Assembly: GCA_946497905.1 (NCBI GenBank)
Contig: CAMMMI010000037.1
Location: 1 to 16,512 of the forward strand
Direction of reading: 5' to 3'
Origin: an uncultured Clostridium sp.
Lineage (GTDB): Bacteria; Bacillota; Clostridia; TANB77; CAG-508
DNA: 16,512 nucleotides
Part shown: positions 14,958 to 16,512 of the stretch, piece after piece
Position numbering within the stretch: position 1 is the stretch's first letter
How the letters are laid out: the number at the start of each line of letters is the position of its first letter
Position numbers and translations under genes: made by a program
Notes under the pieces: generated by a model
Database searches by the model: none
Seen by the model: only the letters and a program-made list of their open reading frames with translations
What the model was told of the DNA's origin: nothing

Positions 14958-15182
14958 TCATAAAATCCGAGTTTTGTAAAATTTTTCATTTTCATAAGCC
15001 ATTATTAAATTTTCCCTCATTAAATATTCTTCTAATGCTTTTATTATAGTTTCTCTTGTATTTTTAAAATGTGGTGGCAATGCTTTTATAATGCTAATAA
15101 GTCTATCATAATCAATTAAATATTTTTCTGTTATTTCAGATATTCGTTCCTCATCTTTTTGAGTCTTTCTATATACTTTCAT
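14958..15182 (-). CDS. Small protein of unknown function (74 aa)
   Basis: A charged, probably helical protein of 74 residues with no motif that I recognise. Features are RKTQKDEERISEITEKYLIDYDRL at the N-terminus and ALPPHFKNTRETIIKALEEYLM in the middle. There is no signal peptide or membrane segment. Its ATG overlaps the last codons of a 28-codon ORF read one frame away, so it is probably translated by coupling; no separate strong ribosome-binding site is seen. It lies between two XRE genes and points away from the second. By position it could be an anti-repressor or partner of one of them, which is inference only. Confidence 0.6.
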   Translation of the reverse strand: MKVYRKTQKDEERISEITEKYLIDYDRLISIIKALPPHFKNTRETIIKALEEYLMRENLIMAYENEKFYKTRIL

Positions 15183-15255
15183 CTTCCCTTTCTTTAAAAA
15201 TAGTATCTAACATGGAATCTTCAACATATTCTCCAATATCTTCTATTTTTATCAT
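15169..15255 (-). CDS. 28-residue leader ORF
   Basis: An ORF with a very good start: AGGAGG six bases before the ATG. It encodes an acidic 28-residue peptide (starting MIKIEDIGEYVEDSM). Its end, GATGAAAGTATATAG, contains the start codon of the 74-residue ORF, giving a 14-base overlap. It may be a real microprotein, or a leader whose translation opens the next gene. Promoter TTGGGG-N18-TATAAT stands just upstream. It does not match any precursor peptide I know. Confidence 0.55.
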   Translation of the reverse strand: MIKIEDIGEYVEDSMLDTIFKEREDESI

Positions 15256-15270
15256 AAATTACCTCCTTAT

Positions 15271-15287
15271 TAACGATATTTCGTTTA
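15271..15287. promoter_or_regulatory. ACGA-N4-TCGT site 1
   Basis: AACGA-TATT-TCGTT at 15272-15285, between the minus-strand minus-10 box and the ribosome-binding site of the 28-residue ORF. Related sites occur at 15327 and 15342, so this is a probable repressor-binding site. Confidence 0.5.
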
Positions 15288-15288
15288 T

Positions 15289-15318
15289 ATTATATCTCTA
15301 ATAAAGAGATTTCCCCAA
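15289..15318 (-). promoter_or_regulatory. Promoter of the small-ORF pair with operator in the spacer
   Basis: On the minus strand TTGGGG (15318-15313), an 18-base spacer and TATAAT (15294-15289). The spacer is filled by the palindrome ATCTCT-AATAA-AGAGAT (15294-15310), which overlaps the 15-base motif shared with the inverted repeat upstream of the first XRE gene. A protein bound here would block RNA polymerase. Confidence 0.55.
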
Positions 15319-15326
15319 TACTATTT

Positions 15327-15355
15327 TGACGATTTTTCGTCAGCGTTATTTCGTT
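15327..15355. promoter_or_regulatory. ACGA-N4-TCGT sites 2 and 3
   Basis: TGACGA-TTTT-TCGTCA (15327-15342) has perfect 6-bp arms. It is directly followed by AGCGT-TATT-TCGTT (15342-15355), which keeps one good half. Together with site 1 they form a three-site operator region upstream of the second XRE gene, like compact repressor switches in phages and integrating elements. Confidence 0.5.
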
Positions 15356-15374
15356 AATTTTGCTATACTCATCT

Positions 15375-15380
15375 TATAAT
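15375..15380 (+). promoter_or_regulatory. Minus-10 box of the second XRE gene
   Basis: A perfect TATAAT lies 18 bases before the ATG. The minus-35 region (TCGTTA with 18-base spacing) is poor and coincides with the right half of ACGA-N4-TCGT site 3, consistent with a promoter that is repressed or needs an activator. Confidence 0.4.
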
Positions 15381-15398
15381 TAAGAAAAGAGGGATTTT

Positions 15399-15635
15399 AT
15401 GCGACCTTCAGAAGCAGTTAGAAGAAGAATTATAAAGTTAGCAGATGAACGAAATATGACTTTGCATAGATTATCTTTGGAATCTGGAATATCATATTCT
15501 ACATTAAATAGTTTTATAAATGGCAAAAGTGAAAGTCCTAAACTTGTTACATTATTACATATATGTGAAGGATTAGGTATTGAATTAAATGAGTTTTTTA
15601 CAGATAAATTATTTAAAGATGTTGAAGAAGATTAG
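15399..15635 (+). CDS. Small XRE-family transcriptional regulator, Cro/CI type
   Basis: A protein of 78 residues consisting almost wholly of a helix-turn-helix domain: RRRIIKLADERNMTLHRLSLESGISYSTLNSFINGKSESPKLVTLLHICEGLGIELNEFF covers about residues 8-67, with SGISYSTLNSFINGK as the recognition unit. AGAGGG lies five bases before the ATG. Its own upstream region carries three ACGA-N4-TCGT-like sites that overlap both divergent promoters, so it is probably an autoregulator facing the 28/74-residue ORF pair. A terminator follows directly. Proteins of this size and setting are frequent at control regions of integrated elements. Confidence 0.85.
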   Translation: MRPSEAVRRRIIKLADERNMTLHRLSLESGISYSTLNSFINGKSESPKLVTLLHICEGLGIELNEFFTDKLFKDVEED

Positions 15636-15654
15636 TATTTTCATAAATTTGTTT

Positions 15655-15679
15655 AGTAGCAATGTGGCTACTTTTTTTG
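15655..15679 (+). terminator. Terminator of the second XRE gene
   Basis: AGTAGC (15655-15660) pairs with GCTACT (15667-15672) around AATGTG, followed by seven T. Confidence 0.7.
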
Positions 15680-15825
15680 TATCTCTTTATATTACTTTGC
15701 ACAAAATTTTTTCAAAAATCGTTCAAAAAACATTCATTGATTTATTTTCTATTCCCTGTTACAATCTATTTACAATTTATTTTAAGTATTTTTAAATTTT
15801 TAGAAAAAAGGGAAAAAAAACGGAA
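15680..15825. other. Non-coding AT-rich stretch
   Basis: No gene, RNA or convincing signal is seen here. It is the first part of the roughly 330-base gap between the second XRE gene and the next gene; the rest of the gap holds a promoter and a leader hairpin. Confidence 0.5.
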
Positions 15826-15854
15826 TTGATTATTACTAATTGTGATTATATAAT
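15826..15854 (+). promoter_or_regulatory. Sigma-A promoter of the HTH/excisionase operon
   Basis: TTGATT at 15826-15831, a 17-base spacer and a perfect TATAAT at 15849-15854. The predicted leader is about 100 bases. Confidence 0.6.
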
Positions 15855-15875
15855 TCCCTTAACAAATAAATTTAA

Positions 15876-15905
15876 AAATGAGTATTTAGCCATAAGTATT
15901 CATTT
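15876..15905 (+). promoter_or_regulatory. Leader hairpin or dyad before the HTH gene
   Basis: AAATGAGTATTTA (15876-15888) and TAAGTATTCATTT (15893-15905) pair over 13 bp, including two G-U pairs, with a GCCA loop. It has no T run, so it is not a terminator. Possible roles are an mRNA-stabilising 5' hairpin or a protein-binding dyad. Confidence 0.45.
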
Positions 15906-15965
15906 AGATTACTATGCTTAAAATTTATTAGCAAAAATTTAACCTTTTTTCTGGAGGTGTGCATA

Positions 15966-16373
15966 ATGTCAAATAAAGAAAAAATAATTCATTTATTTTA
16001 TACTAAACATTTAAAACCAGTTGATATTGCTTTACAACTTGATATTAGTAATAGTTATGTAACAAAAATAATAAAAAATGATTCTAGGTATCATAAGGAA
16101 AAAACTCAAAGAAAACAGCAAAATAAGATTAAACATAAAGAACAAACCATTGAATACATTAGAAAAAAACAAAAGTCCAATAAAGATAGTTATGAAGCAC
16201 TTATATATCAACTAAAAAAGGATGCTGAAGAACTATCTTATTATTTTGACATTTCAAATCGTAGTTTTAGAAAATTTAATGCTAGTGCATATAAATACAA
16301 CTCTAAAAGGAAAAGATTTGAAATAGATAGAAAATTAAATGTTTCAATCGATGTTCCGAAAACAGTTTATTAA
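15966..16373 (+). CDS. Helix-turn-helix protein of unknown role
   Basis: A protein of 135 residues. The N-terminus (KEKIIHLFYTKHLKPVDIALQLDISNSYVTKIIKND, about 4-39) is a clear helix-turn-helix of the sigma-70 region 4 or Hin-recombinase type. It is followed by a lysine- and glutamine-rich basic helix (about 44-75) and a unique C-terminal region. I chose the ATG at 15966 because TGGAGG ends eight bases before it; a GTG three codons upstream lies inside that site. An excisionase-like gene begins 22 bases after its stop, so the two form an operon. Genes of this kind in clostridia often stand before a tyrosine recombinase. A directing or regulatory role in an integrating element is an inference. 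Confidence 0.65.
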   Translation: MSNKEKIIHLFYTKHLKPVDIALQLDISNSYVTKIIKNDSRYHKEKTQRKQQNKIKHKEQTIEYIRKKQKSNKDSYEALIYQLKKDAEELSYYFDISNRSFRKFNASAYKYNSKRKRFEIDRKLNVSIDVPKTVY

Positions 16374-16394
16374 AACAAAGGAGGTACAATTAAA

Positions 16395-16512
16395 ATGGAT
16401 GCAAAAGAACAATATTCTATTATGTTTACAAATTACCCAGATATTATAAATATTGAACAAGTGCGAAATATGTTAGGTGGAATTAGTTTAACATTAGCAT
16501 ATAGACTTATTA
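16395..16512 (+). CDS. Excisionase-like HTH protein, truncated by window end
   Basis: Only the first 39 codons are present. They read as an acidic lead-in followed by NYPDIINIEQVRNMLGGIS and LTLAYRLI, which matches the start of small excisionase/MerR-like (HTH_17) DNA-binding proteins: a 'which helix comes next' motif with a leucine-rich turn. AAGGAGG lies ten bases before the ATG. It would normally be about 60-70 residues. In an integrating element such a protein assists excision and often precedes the integrase gene, which may lie just beyond this window. Confidence 0.6.
   Translation, partial: MDAKEQYSIMFTNYPDIINIEQVRNMLGGISLTLAYRLI

Noticed and set aside
1..16512. CRISPR array
   Set aside because: No regularly spaced direct repeats of 20-40 bases were seen.
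1..16512. tRNA or rRNA genes
   Set aside because: No GC-rich cloverleaf or conserved rRNA segment is visible in the intergenic regions.

Overview
This 16.5-kb window is chromosomal DNA of a very AT-rich Gram-positive bacterium, most likely a clostridial Firmicute. The evidence is consensus sigma-A promoters, strong GGAGG ribosome-binding sites, GTG and TTG starts, small XRE regulators and a MobV relaxase relic. TGA is used as a stop. The species cannot be told from the sequence.

Layout. (1) 20-5603, minus strand: a sigma-A promoter drives a MarR-family repressor and two overlapping half-transporter genes. Together these encode a heterodimeric ABC exporter with one degenerate ATP site. A 23S rRNA uracil-C5 methyltransferase (RlmD type) follows. 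(2) 5604-7814, plus strand: an accessory island. It holds a solitary PemK/MazF-like toxin gene, a short promoter-to-terminator unit before it and two after it, and a decayed MobV (Mob/Pre) relaxase pseudogene. The two downstream units look like paralogous small RNAs: unpaired segments are conserved while the hairpin stem is replaced with compensating bases. (3) 7900-12849, minus strand: four tightly packed genes for a group II PLP decarboxylase, a fusion of a pol-beta-type nucleotidyltransferase with a class I/II aminotransferase, a radical SAM enzyme without visible auxiliary-cluster cysteines, and a GNAT acetyltransferase. This looks like an undescribed small-molecule or modified amino acid pathway. 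(4) 12850-14550, minus strand: an accessory-looking methionyl-tRNA synthetase with two zinc knuckles and no C-terminal tRNA-binding domain. It has its own promoter and terminator. (5) 14567-15679: two XRE-type regulators on the plus strand and a minus-strand pair of small overlapping ORFs. A near-identical operator-like sequence occurs in both intergenic regions, and three ACGA-N4-TCGT-like sites lie before the second regulator. (6) 15826-16512, plus strand: a promoter, a hairpin-bearing leader, a helix-turn-helix protein and the start of an excisionase-like gene. This is probably the left part of another integrating element.

How the genes may work together: MarR probably controls the exporter. 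The shared operator suggests that one small XRE protein controls its own gene, the divergent methionyl-tRNA synthetase and the small-ORF pair. The four-gene operon is the best candidate for new biochemistry, and the twin small RNAs beside the MazF-like gene are the most unusual non-coding signal. Functions for both are inferred, not shown.
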